Part shown: positions 1 through 13,800 of the stretch, piece by piece
Layout: the number at the start of each line of letters is the position of its first letter
Position numbering within the stretch: the first letter of the stretch is position 1
Notes under the pieces: generated by a model
The model's input: the letters and a program-made list of their open reading frames with translations, nothing else
Databases searched by the model: none
What the model was told of the DNA's origin: nothing
Program-made: the position numbers and the translations under genes
Assembly: GCA_030267565.1 (NCBI GenBank)
Contig: BRXU01000009.1
Location: 347,501 to 411,500, forward strand
From: Pleodorina starrii
Lineage: Eukaryota; Chlorophyta; Chlorophyceae; Chlamydomonadales; Volvocaceae
DNA: 64,000 bases
Direction of reading: 5' to 3'

Positions 1-1805
1 CAGAGCCCCGACCTGAGCCGCTCCTACGCCATCCTCGTTCTGTCCGCCTGGACCCACTCTCCCTCCCTGGGGGTGTGGGAGCCCTTCCTGGAGCCAGTGC
101 AGCTGCTGGCCCACCTGGATGACAACCGGGCAGCCAGGCCGGTGGCGGGGGTCAGCTCCGGAACCACCGTCAAGATCACCTCCACACAGGTATGAGGGTG
201 GGCGGGGTTTGGGGGGGGGTGGGTTTGGGTTTGGGGGGGGGCTGGGTGTGTGTGTGTGGGGGGGGGGGGGGGGTTGGGGGGGATTGGAGCTGGCATATAC
301 GTTAGACAGACCCTTTCCCCCCAGGTGTGTCTTAAGGGGGCGCATCCCCCTCCGTCAGCGGGTTGCGGGGTGTTCTGTATTGTTACACGGTATTGTTACA
401 GATATAGGTAACCGCTTAAACTAGTCCGTTTGCCAGTGTGCCCCCTTTTCCCGCCTGTCTCCAGCCCCTCCCACACTCTTGTCTGCCTTGCCTGCGTATC
501 TGCCTTGTCGTCGTCGTTGTTGTTGCCTGTTCAGGCCAGTGTGCAGGTGGCGTGTGCGGCCTCGGCGCTCAAGTCGCTGTTGGAGGCACTGCCCGAGTGG
601 ACCCGACTCACGTCACCGGAAGGTATGTGGGAGTACGGAGAGAGTACGGAGGGAGTACGGAGGTGCACGACTGTACGGATCGGTGTGGCGGGCAATCGCT
701 GTCGCTGCTATGCACCGATGTTGCCTTATCAGGCAGTCTCCGGCGCTACCCCTACGGATCCCTCCCGGGCACCTCCCCTGGCCACCTCTTTCCGCCCCTC
801 CCCCCGCGCCCCATCTCGTCAGTCGTCGTTGTTCCCCTCCCCGGGTTGCCTGTTCCGCATTGCAGGCTTGGCGGCGGTGCGGCGTCAGCTATCGTACGGC
901 GAAGCGGCGGCGGGTGGCAGTTCGTACGGCAGTCAGGTGGCCCAGCAGGGCCTTATGACCAATGCGCTGGGCTGCCCCGTGTCGCTGCTGACGGACCTAG
1001 GGGACAGACAGGCAAGGGGGGAGGGGGAGGGGACGGGGTTGGTGGGAATTGGTGGGGTTGGTGGGTACAGAAGATGCAGGCGGGGGTGGTGGTCAAACGA
1101 CTGGGGTTGGGGGGGGGGCGGGGAGGGGCGCGACGGGGTTGTCGTTGCTTTGGTCGGTTGGGTGGTTGTGGAGAGGCGGTCGTTAGCGACCCACTCACCC
1201 CGACCCCGACCCCGACATCGGGAGGGCTTCCAAGTCCCGAGGCCCCACCCTGCCCCACTCTGCCCCACCTTGCCCCACCTTGCCCCTGCCCCCTGCCCCA
1301 CCCTGCCCCCCTTTCTACTCTGCCCCTCCACTCTGCCCCCTCCACTCTGCCCCCTCTGCCCCCCCTCTGCCCCCCCTCTTCAGGCGGTTGTGGATCTTCA
1401 GCCCGATGCGGAGGATGTGCCCGTGCTGCTGCAACCGCCTCCCACCGCCGCCTCGGCAGCCGCCGCCGACAGCCGGGCCGCCGGACTGGCGCCCCCTGCC
1501 GTACCCCCCATTCGCCTGTGGGTGGATGCGGTGGCGGCGGAGGGGCTGCCGGGGGAGCTGATGAGGGAGGGGGGCCTTATGGTGCGGATCAAGGTGAGTA
1601 CGGCATTGTACGGATACCAGAAACGTACGACTCAAGAATCGTGCCCCAAGTAGTGTGTTACGACGGACTCCCTCGCTGTCGCGCCCCATGCTTTGGGTTG
1701 CAGGTGAATGGCCCCGTGGCTGAACTGATGCCGGAGTCTGCGTGGGGTCTGTACACCCGGGCAGTAGACCCGCCGCGACATCCGCGGGACCACCAACAGC
1801 AAGAA

Positions 1806-1855
<50 letters not shown>

Positions 1856-4800
1856 GCAGGGGGCGCCAACCGCCGCCCCAGCAGCAGCGGCTGCCTCCGT
1901 GGATGCGGCCGCCGGCTCCGGTGCTGCTGCGGCTGTGTCGGTTGTCCGTTGGGACGAGCGGTTCCTGTTGAAGCTGCCTGTGGAGTTGAGTGAACAGCTG
2001 CTGTGTCCGGCACCCGGGGACAATCAGTTCGACGGAGTGCCGCTGCAGGTGGGGGGGGAGGGGATGAGGGTGGGGGTGGGGAGGGGATGAGGGTGGGGGT
2101 ACTGTGGGGGTGGGTATGGGAGTGGGGTGTGTGTGTTAGGGGTGTAAATGCGAACGGGAGTGTGGAACCGAGAAGCGGTGGCCGAGTTGCCGAGTAATTC
2201 GAGAAACGAGTTCTTACGCCCCTGCTGCCCCTCCCCTCGGGTGCTATGTCCCCCCGCCCTGAACTCTTCTACCGGTAACACATCCTACCGGTAACACATC
2301 CTACCGGTAACACATCCTACCGGTACCGTACCCCGCACCCAACTGTTGATGTCCTAACTACGGTATGCCCGAACTGCGAATGCAGCTGGATGTGTCGCTG
2401 CTGGCTTGCGGCACCGCCGGCGGGCCCCCGCGTGTGGTGGCGGCGGGGACGCTGCCGCTGCAATCCGACTGGCTGGCCAACGAGGTCGACTCCCTGCGCA
2501 ACACGGCGGCGGCGGCGGCCGCGGCGGCGGCGGCGACCGGCACGCTGCCGCTGCTGGGCGCCACCGCCGACGGCGTCGTGCGTAGCGCCGGCGGCGCCGA
2601 CGGCGGCGGCCTGGCGACGGCGGCGGCGGCGGCGGCGCCGTCGGACGTGAGCGAGCGGATGGATGTGCGGCTGTTTCCGACGCGGGTGGTGCGCGGAGGC
2701 GACGGGAGCCGACCCGCGGGTCGGAGGGAGGCTGGCGCTGCGGATTCGGCTGCTGCTGCGGTGGTGGAGGGGGAGGGGGCGGAGGAGCCGCCGATGGTGC
2801 TGCAGATGTGTCTGAGCTTGGATGTGCACCAGGTACGTGGTGCTCAGATGTCTGTGTGTGTTTATTAATGTGTTAGAATTGTTGTTGTTTTTGTTATTGG
2901 CACCAGTACAGCGGGCTCCTAGTTGTTTGCGTGTTTCTTTTACCGGTATGGTTCTTACAAGCCCGGATGCCTGAGCCTGTGTCATTGGCACATGAGAGTA
3001 ACTGACTCTCTGCCCACCCCTCCTCGTGTATGTCCAGGTGGACAGCAGTTGGCAGCCCTTCCTGTCGCGGACCCGCCGCGGCATGCTGCCAACCGCCGCC
3101 GGCGGCCGCGGCGGCGGCGGTCCCAGCGCCGCCTCCCTGGCGCTCAGCGGCGGCGACGGCCGCGCGGGCGCCGTCGCGGCGGCGATCGCGACCCGCGGCG
3201 GCCGGCGTGCCGTACGATTATACGGCAGTGATACCTGGGTGCCTTTCGGACTGACTGGCGGCATCATCACTTCGGGGCCCGGGGGCGACATGCTGCAGGC
3301 ATCAAGTGGGTTCTAGTGTCCATGGCTCTACTTAGGGCTGGTGGTGTCTCTTTGAGGGGCCTACGGCTGCAACCAACACCAGTCAACCGGCACCAGTGAC
3401 GCAGTCCCCGTTCAAACCCGCCCCGCCCCGCCTTTCCACCCCCATTCTGCCGCGCAGGCTGCATCCCCATCCGCGCCGGCCCAGGACTGGTTCTGGAGCG
3501 ATCTCCCGGCCCGGGCGGGCAGCCCCTGGAGCTGCTTCGTTCCCTTGCCGTACTGGTCAACAGCTCCGGGGTGCCCCTGGAGGTGTCCCTGCTGGCGGGG
3601 GACCCCGAGGTGGCCTCGTGGACGCTGCTGGCGGGGGCGGCGGCGGCGGCGACACCGACCCACGGGTCACAGTCGGCAGGTGGCGGGAAAGCAGGAGGTG
3701 GGCAGGCGGGTGAGTCGCACGGGCGGGTGTGGCCTGGCGTCAAGGGTTTGGGGGTGTTGAGGTGGTGGGAGCGGGACGGTGGGGCTGGCTGAGGAGAGGG
3801 AGGGCGGGAGGGGGGGGCAGCCGTTGCTGGATACCGGTTGCCGTATGGAGGGAGGGAGGGAGGGAGGGAGGGAGAGATCCATCTACGGTATCGATATCCA
3901 CCTATCCACCTATCCATCTATCCATCTTTATCCATCTATCCACCATCTATCCACCTATCCATCTCTATCCATCTATTCATCTATCCATCTATCCAAATAT
4001 CTATCCAAACCATCTATCAATCTATCCACCTATCCATCTAACCATCTACCCACCTATCCATCTAACCATCTACCCACCTATCCACCTACCCATCTATCCG
4101 CCTATCCACCCATCCATCTATCCATCTATCCATCTTTATCCATCTAACCACCATCTATCCACCATCTCCAACTATACTATCCACCTATTCATCTATCCAT
4201 TTATCCACCTATCCATCTAACCGTCTATCCGCCGTCTATCCGCCTATCCAACTATCTATCCATCTATCCACCATCTATCCACCTATCCGTCTATCTACCT
4301 ATCCCTCGTCCATCTATCCATCTATCCACCTATCCACATATTATGACGCACGCTCCATCACTTCATCGCTCCATCTTGCACCTCGCCACACCGCACCACA
4401 CCGCCTCTTGTCCCTCTGTCTCTTTTGTCCCTCCCCCCTCCCCCCTCCATTACAGCTCCGCCCCCCAGCCCCCTTGAGGAGGACGTGTACGAGAACGAGC
4501 GCTTCATTCCGCTGCTGGGCTGGAGCCCCACCAACCTGCTGCCCACAGAGAGGCGGCGCTACAGCCGTCAGGGACACAGCTACAGCTCCTTCCCGCTGGT
4601 GCCGCTGCCGCCGGGATGGGAGTGGGAGGGGCCATGGAACGTGGAGACGGCGGGTGAGTAGTGTACGACACTGTACGGCAACAGTAGGCTTTGAAGTACG
4701 GTAGTGCAACGCGTCGCAACGCCCTCCCTCGCTCCCTATGCTCCCCCTGCTCCCTTCCCCTTCCCCCCTCCACCCTTTCGTTCCTGATCAGGCAACGTGG

Positions 4801-7800
4801 ACTCCAACGGCTGGTTCTACGCGCTAGATTGGCCCTTCCTCAACTACCCGCCTACCCCCGAGCAAGCCCGCCGCAAGGTCACAGACATGGTGCGGCGCCG
4901 CCGCTGGCTGCGCCGCCGCCGCTGGGTCGGCATCGGCGCAAAGGGCGGCGGCGCCGCCGCCGCCGCCGCCGCCGGCGGCGGCGGGCCGCTGCGGCGGCTG
5001 CTGGGCGTGGTGACGCCAGGAGACCGTTTGCCGCTGCCGCTGGGTTGGGAGGCGGAGGGGGTGGAGCTGCAGGTTAGGCCGCTGGCGGCGGCGGCGCCGC
5101 CGCCGCCAGCGGCGGCGGCGGTGGCGGGGTTAGCGGCGGCGGATGCGGAGGCTCGTGAGTTCCACCAATGGAGTGGAGGGCTGTCGATGTCGAGTCTGGA
5201 TGAGGGGGGAGCTCGACTGTTGTGCTGCAGGTAAGGGCTAGTAAGGGTAAGGGCAAGGGTAAGGGTGGGAGGAGACCCGCAGTGGAGGTTGAAGGGCGAA
5301 GGGCGGCGGTGACGGATTGTCCAGGCGTTGGCGTTGGCGCTGATCTCTGCTCTCTTAACCCCTCGGCAACATTTCCCCACCGCCCCACCGCCACATCTCC
5401 CCAAGTCCAGCCCCCTCGCCCCATTCGCCGCTGGCGCTGGCGCAGCCTCAAACCCCAAACGATCCATCAAATAAACAAACATACATAAAAACACACACAC
5501 ACACACACATGCGGCCCGCGCCCTCTTCCCCCACACGCCCTCGCTCCAGGCCCGTCTCCGCACCCCCCGCCGAGACCGGCCCCCTAGGAGCCGGCGCCAA
5601 AGCAGCCCCCGGACCCTCATCCTCCACCTCCACCTCCACCGCCACCGCCACCTCCGCCTTTGCCGGTATGGCCCTCATGTCAGTGGCCGGCGCTGAGGAC
5701 ACGGCCGCCACTGCCGCGGCAGCGGCAGGGCCCTCCTCCTCCTCCGCCTCCTCCCCCTCCCCCTCCCCTGCTGCTGCTGCTGCTGCTGCTGCTGCTCGGC
5801 CGGCGGCGCTAGTGGACCCGCAGGAGTCCGCCTGGCTGTCCGTGTCTCTGGAGTGCGAGGCGCTGGTGGCGACCTCGGGAGGGGGTCTGGGGGGAGGGGG
5901 AGGGGGCTTGGATACGCTGGTGGATTGGCGGCTGGTGGTGCGGCCGCCGCTGACGCTCCACAACACGTTGCCGGTGGCGGGTGAGTGCAATCCGTAGGGG
6001 AAAGGGAGGGCGGGGAGGGAGCGGAGGGCGGGGAGGGACAGGGAGGGCGGGGGGAGGGAAGGGCGGGGAGGGCCGGGAGGGCAGGGAGGGCGGGGGCTGA
6101 AGGCGGGGACAGGGAGGGGAGGCGGTCTGGGGTGGGGCGGTTTGTGTGGGTTTATGGTTTGTGGTTTGGGAAGGGGAGCGAGGCGGGGGCAGGAGGGGCA
6201 GAGAGGGGGGTTGGGTGTGGGGCGGCATGGATGAGCGCGTTGATGGCGGTGGTGGGGGGGGGGGTGCGGGACCGCACCCTCGCCCCCACCCCCCTTGTTA
6301 AGAAGTTGGATTGCGATGTTGGAGCTCTTCTCCTTGCTGCTGCCTTGTTTCTGTCTTTCTTTTCTCCCTCGCGCCGGATTGGTCCGCTGGGCCGACTGGG
6401 CCCCTCCTTTCTCTCCCCTGTACCCTCCCCTCCCACCGCCTCGCCTCCCCCCTTGGTCATATACCTCGCCTCCCCCCTCTTGTCCCCCCAGGCCGCTATA
6501 TCGTGTGGGAGCGGCCCGGGGGCGGCGGCTCGGATGTACCGCTGCGGGTTCGGCAGGGAGGGCGAGTGGCGGCGGGGGCCACTGCGGCGGTCTTCTCAGC
6601 GGACATGAGGATGCAGGTGTGTGTGTGTGTGAGGTGTGGGGGGGGGGCGGGTGGGGGGGTGGGTAAGAAATAAATAAGATGCGGAGTTGGGGGTTTTGGA
6701 GGGCATTTACTTGGATTGGGGTGGGGCAGTCAGCCTGCTTTGACAGCCGTTGTCCTGCGCACCGCGGCCAGGCTGCAGCCCACGCGCCCCACTTCCTGAT
6801 GGCCATTTTGCTCCGAAACCTAGACCTACACCCCAGACACTGGACCTAGACCTGGATGAAGACCTGGGACCTAAGACCCTTTGACTTTGGCCGTCCACTG
6901 GCCGCCCCCCCGCAGGTGTACCTGTCCTTCGCACCTGACGGCTGCGAGTACGGCGAGGCGGAGCCAGTCATCCTGAGCGACGGATTCATGCGCAATGCGG
7001 CGGGAGTGGCGGGTAAGGGAGTGGCGGGTAGGGTAGGGTGGGAGCCACACACACGCACACAGGAGCAATCAGGATCATCATCATCATCATCAGGATCAGG
7101 CTCGGGAGGACTCGAATCGCTCATGCACTCCCACTCCCACACCCATGTGCATTTCCGTCCCTCCTCTCAACCCCCTCAACCCCCTCGACCTTCTTCGTCT
7201 GGACTCTCAGCCGCCTCTCTCCTATAACCCGCCTCTCCCCTCCCCTTCCCTCCTCTCCCCTCCTTCATCCCCTTTCCTCCCCTCCCCTCCCACCACCCTC
7301 CCCTCCTCATCCCTCCCGCCCCCCTTCCCGGCCCCCCTTCCCCAGCCGCGCCCCGCCTGCCCGATGGCTTCCGCTGCACCTACACCCACTCCGCCTCCTT
7401 CTACCCGCTCCGAATCCACATGCGCCGCGAAGTCGACATCTCCGCCTCCGCCGGCGTGCTCGCCACCGGCGGCCGCCGCGGCGGCCTGGCGGGCGGGTTG
7501 CTGTCCCCGGGGGAGGCTGTGGCGCAGGGCTACCCGCTGACCGTGTCGCTGCACGTGCCGCTGTGGCTGGTCAACGCAACGCAGCTTCCGGTCAGCTGCG
7601 GAGTGCTGGCGCTGGAGGCGCCGCAGGGGGCGGAGGGAGCAGCAGCAGGAGGAGGAGCGGGGGGAGGAGCGGGGGGAGGTGTGTCGAGGTCGGATGCGTC
7701 AGCTGTGAGCCTGGGAGGGAGCTTCAGTGGACCTGGAGGAGGAGGAGGCGGTGGAGGAGCGCAGGTGTGTGTGGGAGGGGAGAGGAAGGGGAAGTTGGCT

Positions 7801-10800
7801 GGGTTGATGGTGCTCTGCCGGTGCCGATGCACATGCACATGCACATGCACATGCACATGCACATGCACATGCACATGCACATGCACATGCACATGCACAT
7901 GCACATGCACATGCACATGCACATGCACATGCACATGCACATGCACATGCACATGCACATGCACATGCACATGCACATGCACATGCACATGCACATGCAC
8001 ATGCACATGCACATGCACATGCACATGCACATGCACATGCACATGCACATGCACATGCACATGCACATGCACATGCACATGCACATGCACATGCACATGC
8101 ACATGCACATGCACATGCACATGCAGACCATCCTCCTCCTGTTCCTCCTCTTACACTGCCAGCTGCCAGATCCTCTTCTTACACTGCCAGCTGCCAGGCC
8201 GTAGCCGTCCGTGCGTGCGTGCGATCATCCTTTTCTACCCTACCCCATCACACACGCACACTCTACCCCACCGCATACATACACGTGACGCTTTTCCGTC
8301 TCTTTTCCGCTTTTCTTCTTACTGCTTTTCGATTCTTCGCTTCCCCCTTTTCCGCCGTGTTCCGCTCCCCTCCTCTCCATAATTTGTTCTGCTTCCGGCC
8401 AGCCCCCTCCCCACCTGCTGCGTATCATCGACACGGAGGCCTTCAAGAACTCCCCACGACCCAGCTCGTACGTTTCCGTACTGCCACGCTCCTTGGAGCT
8501 GCTGTCGTACCCGCCGGGTGTGCCCGCCGGGCTGTTGGCGGGCGACGACGCCGACGGCGGCGGCGGCGGCGGTGGTGTGCAGGTGGCGGTGGTGCTGAGT
8601 CTGTACGGCAGTCGGTGGACGCAACCCATCTATCTGCCGCGGCCGGGGGAGCAATTGCAGCCGCGGCAGGGCGCCGGGTGGGTGGCTGGGGTCCTGGGGG
8701 GCGATGTTGGGGTTTGGGGCGGGAGAGAACACACACACATACACCGGGGGGTTGGGGGGGAAGGGCGGGTGGGGGAGATGTGGTACATTCACACACACAC
8801 ACCCTGAACACTGATAAGAAGTATCGCATACCCCCGGCCCCACCCCTCCTCCCCCTCCTCCCTCCTTCCTCCACTGCTTATACCTTATTGACTCCATGGT
8901 TGCGGCAACGGGGCTGGTTGCACATCACAGCTCTAGCTCCCTCCTCTCCCTCCCCCTCCTCCCTCCGCCCTCCCTCCCGCCCTCACCGCCCTCCTCACCT
9001 CCCTCCCTCCCCCTTCCTCCCTCCCTCCCTCCCTCCCTCCCCCCCTTTCCCCCCCTCCCCTTTCCCTCCCTCCCTCCCTCCCTCCCCCTCCCCCGCAGCG
9101 GCATGTGGTTGCCCACCGACCGGCTGCTCATCCGGGCTCTGTGCAAGGATGGCTGCATTCACGAGGTGGCGGTGCGGCTGGAGAGCGCACCGCTGGGCCT
9201 GGGCCTGGGGCTGGGGCTGGGCGGCCTGGGCGGCCTCGGAGGCGGTCTGGGGGCAGCGACCCGCGGGTCACTTGCTGTGTTGGTGCGGCTGGAGCACCAC
9301 GTGCTGATGACTAATACCACGGGGTACCCGCTGACGTTGCTGCAACCGGAGCTGGCGGCGAATGCGGCGGTGGCGGCGGAGGGTGGCGGAGTGGCGGGGA
9401 GAGGTACACGTGGGGGGTTGGGGTGGGGTGGGGTGGGGGGCGGAGACAGCGGGGGGGCGGCGGGGGTTGCGAGTTCGATGCGCGGCTTGCGCTGGTTGCG
9501 GAGACCAGGGGGGTCGAGCCCTTAAAAACCCATAAACGCTAAAACCTTTAAACCAACCCTAAAATGGAGGACGGGGGAGGGAGGGAGGGAGGAAAAGCTA
9601 CAGTCCAAGGGGGGGTACCGGTATAAGCTTGCTGGCACTCTGACTCGCGCAGATCTGAAGGAACGTAGTCATAACAGTGTATCAAAGTGTATCCGTGTGA
9701 GGGCAAGGGGAAGCAAGAGGAGGGGGTTCTGGGGTCTGGCATGCCCAACCCCCTCCTCCATAGGGCGATCTCGTGAGTGAATGATGCCCAACCCCCTCCT
9801 CTATAGGGCGATCTCGTGAGTGAGTGATGCCGCTGATCCGTCTCTTGACCACCGTTGGGCTGCTCTTCTTCGCCTCCTCCAGAAGACCGGTCTCCTCCCT
9901 CCCTCCCTCCCTTCCTTCCCCACCTACCCACCCAGGCGGCGGTCGGGGAGCCGGCATCGGCGGTCTCGGTATGTCCTTCACCGCCGGTAGCGCCCAACAG
10001 CAGCAGCAGCAGCAGCAGCAGCAGTGGGCGGTGACCAGTCGAGCCATGAGTGTGGCGACGGGCACCGGCGGAGGCAGTGGGGGTCGTGGCGGGGCGGCAG
10101 CAGGCGCGGGGGCGGGGGCGGCGCTTGCGGCTGCACTCACACTGTCCCTGCCGCCAGGTACGGCATGTGTACGGCACTACGAGTTTGGATGAGCGTCGTG
10201 TAGGTTTTTGTCCCCTGGGTATATTCTGGGTTGGCATTTAGCTTGTCCGCTGCTGAGGTGACGCGGCGGCTGCGGCTGCGGCTGCGGCTGCGGCAGGCAG
10301 ATGTGCCACACACACCTCACACCTGACCTCACCACCCCTCCCCTCCTCCCCCGGCTCACCTCAACCCCCCCCCCCTCATGCCCCCGCCACACACACACCC
10401 GCACCTACACACAGGCAGTCTGGGTGTGCCCCTCCATTGGGCGGCCTCCGCTGCCTCGCGCCGACAGCTGTGTCTGGCGCTTCCTCTATCCGGCGAGTGC
10501 GCCTCCTCCGCCTTCGCCTACGGACTGCCGGCCAGCTGCTTGTGGAGTGAGCCCCTCAAGGTGGACATGAGCCCGGGGGGGCAGGAGGCGCAGGTGAGTG
10601 AGCTGCAGCGGGGAGGGGAGGGGGGCGGGGGAGCGGGAGGGAGGGAGGGAGCAAGGGAAGGAGCGAGTGTGTGTGTATGGAGCACACGCAAACGCCTGAA
10701 ATGGGGTTGGGGATTTGGGGCGTAGTAAAGAAGGAAAGTGGGGACTGAGTGGGGACTTGGAGGCGAGAGAGGAGGTGAGAGGGTGAGGGATGATTAACCG

Positions 10801-13800
10801 CGCGTGTGTGTGTCGGGCAAAAGACCCGTGGGTCGGTGACGTGTGGGTGGTGGGGGCCGAGGAATGGGCGCGTAAAGCCGGCCATGGAGTTGCGGGTTGA
10901 GGATGGCGGGGGGGGGCCTCTCGGGTGCGCGGGATGCCCCTCTTCCAATAAGTCATGACCCGTGGGTCAGTGACCCGTGGGTCAGTGGACTGTCGTGGCG
11001 GAAGGGCAATCCTCTCCCCAAGAGTCCTTTCCCGCTGACCCGCTCGCCCGTCCGTCCTTCCGTGCAACCCCATTGAAACCCCCGTGTCGACCCCCTCCCC
11101 AAATTCACTCTTAACCCCCCCTCCCTCCCTGACTCCCTGACCCCCCCCCTTCGCTCAGGTGGCTCTCCCCGTGTACTGCCTCGGACCCGTGGGTCGCTAC
11201 CACTCGGCACACGCCTCCGGCCCCGCCGCCGGTGCGCTAGCCGCCCTGGCCGCCCTCTCCAACATGACCCCCCAGCAGCAGCGCCTGTACGAACTGCAGA
11301 GGGCGCACTCGGTCGCCCGACACATGTTCGCGGCGCTGTGCGGAGGCGGCGGTGGCGGAGGCGGTGACCCAGGGGTCGGTCCCAGGTCATTCCGACTGGA
11401 GAACGCCGGCTCAGCCTCCAGCACGGGCTCGGGGACGTTGCAGGCGGCGGAGGCTGGCGGCGGCGGCGGCAACGGCGGCGGTGCCGCCGCCGCCGGCGGC
11501 GGTGGCGGCCGGCCGGGCTTGGTGTTGGGTCCGGGGTTGGGCCCCGGGCTGTTGAAGCTGAGTCACGCGGACTTGGGGGGACCGGAGGGCGGGGGTGAGC
11601 AACAGCAACAGCAGCAGCAGCAGCGGCGGGCCGGTGGTCCGTCTGCGTCTCCGCCAGCGGCTGCCCCGGTCCCTCCCTCCCTGGAGCCCAATTTGGTCAA
11701 GATGGTGCGACCCACCGAGCTGGGCAATGTGGTGAGTGGGCGGCTGAGCAAGGAGCAAGCCATGGACGCCCTCACGCCTCCCTCCCTCCCTCCCTCCCTC
11801 CCTCCCTCCCTCCCTCCCTCCCTCCCTCCCTCCCTCCCTCCCTTGCCCCTACCCCCCTCCCCCCTCCACCTCTCGCAGTCCTCCATTCCTGCCGTTATCT
11901 CCCTCATCTTCACCCCTCCTCTCCACCCCTCCTCCCCACCCCCACCCTCCCCCCCTCCACACACCCACCCCTGCACCCTCCCCTCCCCTCCACCCCTCAG
12001 GAGTTCCTGGCCGTCCTCCTCAACGTGCGGCTGGCGATGCGCTCCCCCGGCTGTCTGCTGCTCAGCCTCTCCTCCCTGGGGGGCCAGCCCGCGGCGCTGC
12101 TGCACAACGCCTCCCCCCTGCCCCTCATGTGGCGGCAAGCCAGTCCGCGAGCCGCCTGGGCCCGGGTGGAGGGCTACAGCGCTGCGGCGGCGGTGCGGGG
12201 GGTGCTGGGAGAGGGGTGGGGGGCACCCCTGGAGCTGGAGCTGAGGGACACGGAGCCGCAGAGCGAGAGTGAGTTTTGGGGTGTGGGGGTGGTGGTGTGG
12301 AGATAGGGGTGGGGTGGGGGGTGTGGAGATGGGGGTGGGGTGGGGGGTGTGGAGATGGGGGTGGGTGGGTGGGTGGTGTGGAGATGGGCTTAGATATGTG
12401 CCCTCCTCTCCAAACCCCGCTGTGTGTGACGTCTCCCTCTACCCTCCACCCTCTTCCCGGCGTCCGCTGCCCGCACCCCATCCCACCCCGGGCACCCCCC
12501 CCCACCCTTCCTTCCCCCCCACCTGCCTCACTCAGGTTCACTGCTGCTCACCACCGACCTGATGACCTCGGGGGCAGGCGGAGGGGGAGGCGGAGGCGGT
12601 GGTTCCCTCCCTGGCCGAGCTGGGGCTGGTGCTGGGGGCGGTCTGGGCGGCCTGGCGGGGGGTATGGGCCCGCTGGGGGCGGCCGCGGGCGACCCGGGCC
12701 GGCCGGTGCTGCAGGTGGGTGGCTAGTTGGGTGGGCGGGTGGCTGGCTGGGTGGCTGGCTTATGGGTGGGTGGATTATGGGTGGGGTGGTTCTTGTGCCT
12801 TACCGGACGCGGTCAAGTTCGTGGCTGGCTGGCTCCTGTTTATTTCACCCACCCACCCACCCACTCGGATGAATGCGACCATCGCAATGACGTGGACGAT
12901 TGAGTTCCCCTCCCCTTCCCCCCCCTCTTCCCGCTTCCCCTCTCCCCCCTCGCAGGGGGTGTTACGAGTGGGTCAGCAGCACCGGGAGGTATTGGCGGCG
13001 GTGAGTCAGTCCTTTGGGCATCCGGTGTGCCGTACATCTGTGCATGCATGCATCCATTGAGGAGGGAAGACGGAAGGGGTAGGGGGGTTGCAGTTTTAGG
13101 GTTTTAGGGTTTTAGGGTTTTGGAATTTGTGGGTTTTGGGGTGGCATCCACCGGCGGTACATAAGGAGACCCAACACCCAGCTCCGTGACTCTGCTCAAT
13201 AGCTGCCTGCTGAACCCGCAAAGGTTACTGTCCTGAATGCCACTGTCACATCAATAATCCAAAGGCGCATCCCGCCCAAACCCGAAAAACCCCTAAAACC
13301 CAAACCCCAAACCCAAAAAAACCCCAACCCAACCACCCCCCTTCCCCCGCGCAGGTCTCCCCCGCCGACGATCTGGTCCTCACCCCCGAGGGCCTCACCC
13401 CCCTCCCGGGACCCATCAGCACCGGACTGGGGGCCTGGCGGCTGGAGACGGTGGTGCGACTGGGGGTGGCACCGCCGCCGCTGGGGCCGCCCGGGGCGGG
13501 GCCGCGACCGCCACCCGCCGCCTTCATCGGGCCCTACCTGGCCCCAGCGGCGCTGTACGGCGGCGGCGGCGGTGTTCGCGGCGGCGGCGTGTCGTGCAGT
13601 ACCCATTTGACGATTTCGGTGGGCTCCCTGGAGCTGAGTTTGGTGGACGGGCGGCCCGAGGAGATTGCCGTACTGACGATCGACGATCTTACCGCGGAAC
13701 TGACGACGGGCCGGGCGGCGGGTGCGGAGGAAGGGAGGGGGGGATTGGGTGCTGGATGGGGTCTGAGGGGTGTCGGGGAGCTGCGATTAAGGGGGCGCGC

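Noticed and set aside
3729..4220. Ile/Pro/His/Ser-repeat ORFs
   Set aside because: Translation of the CCATCTAT array inside an intron.
7038..8382. Long ORFs of Met-His, Cys-Thr or Val-His repeats on both strands
   Set aside because: They are the stop-free (ATGCAC)n array in an intron; the VPS13 exons on either side join in phase without it.
13094..13123. Chromosome end or telomere
   Set aside because: Only three units, lying inside an intron with coding exons on both sides.
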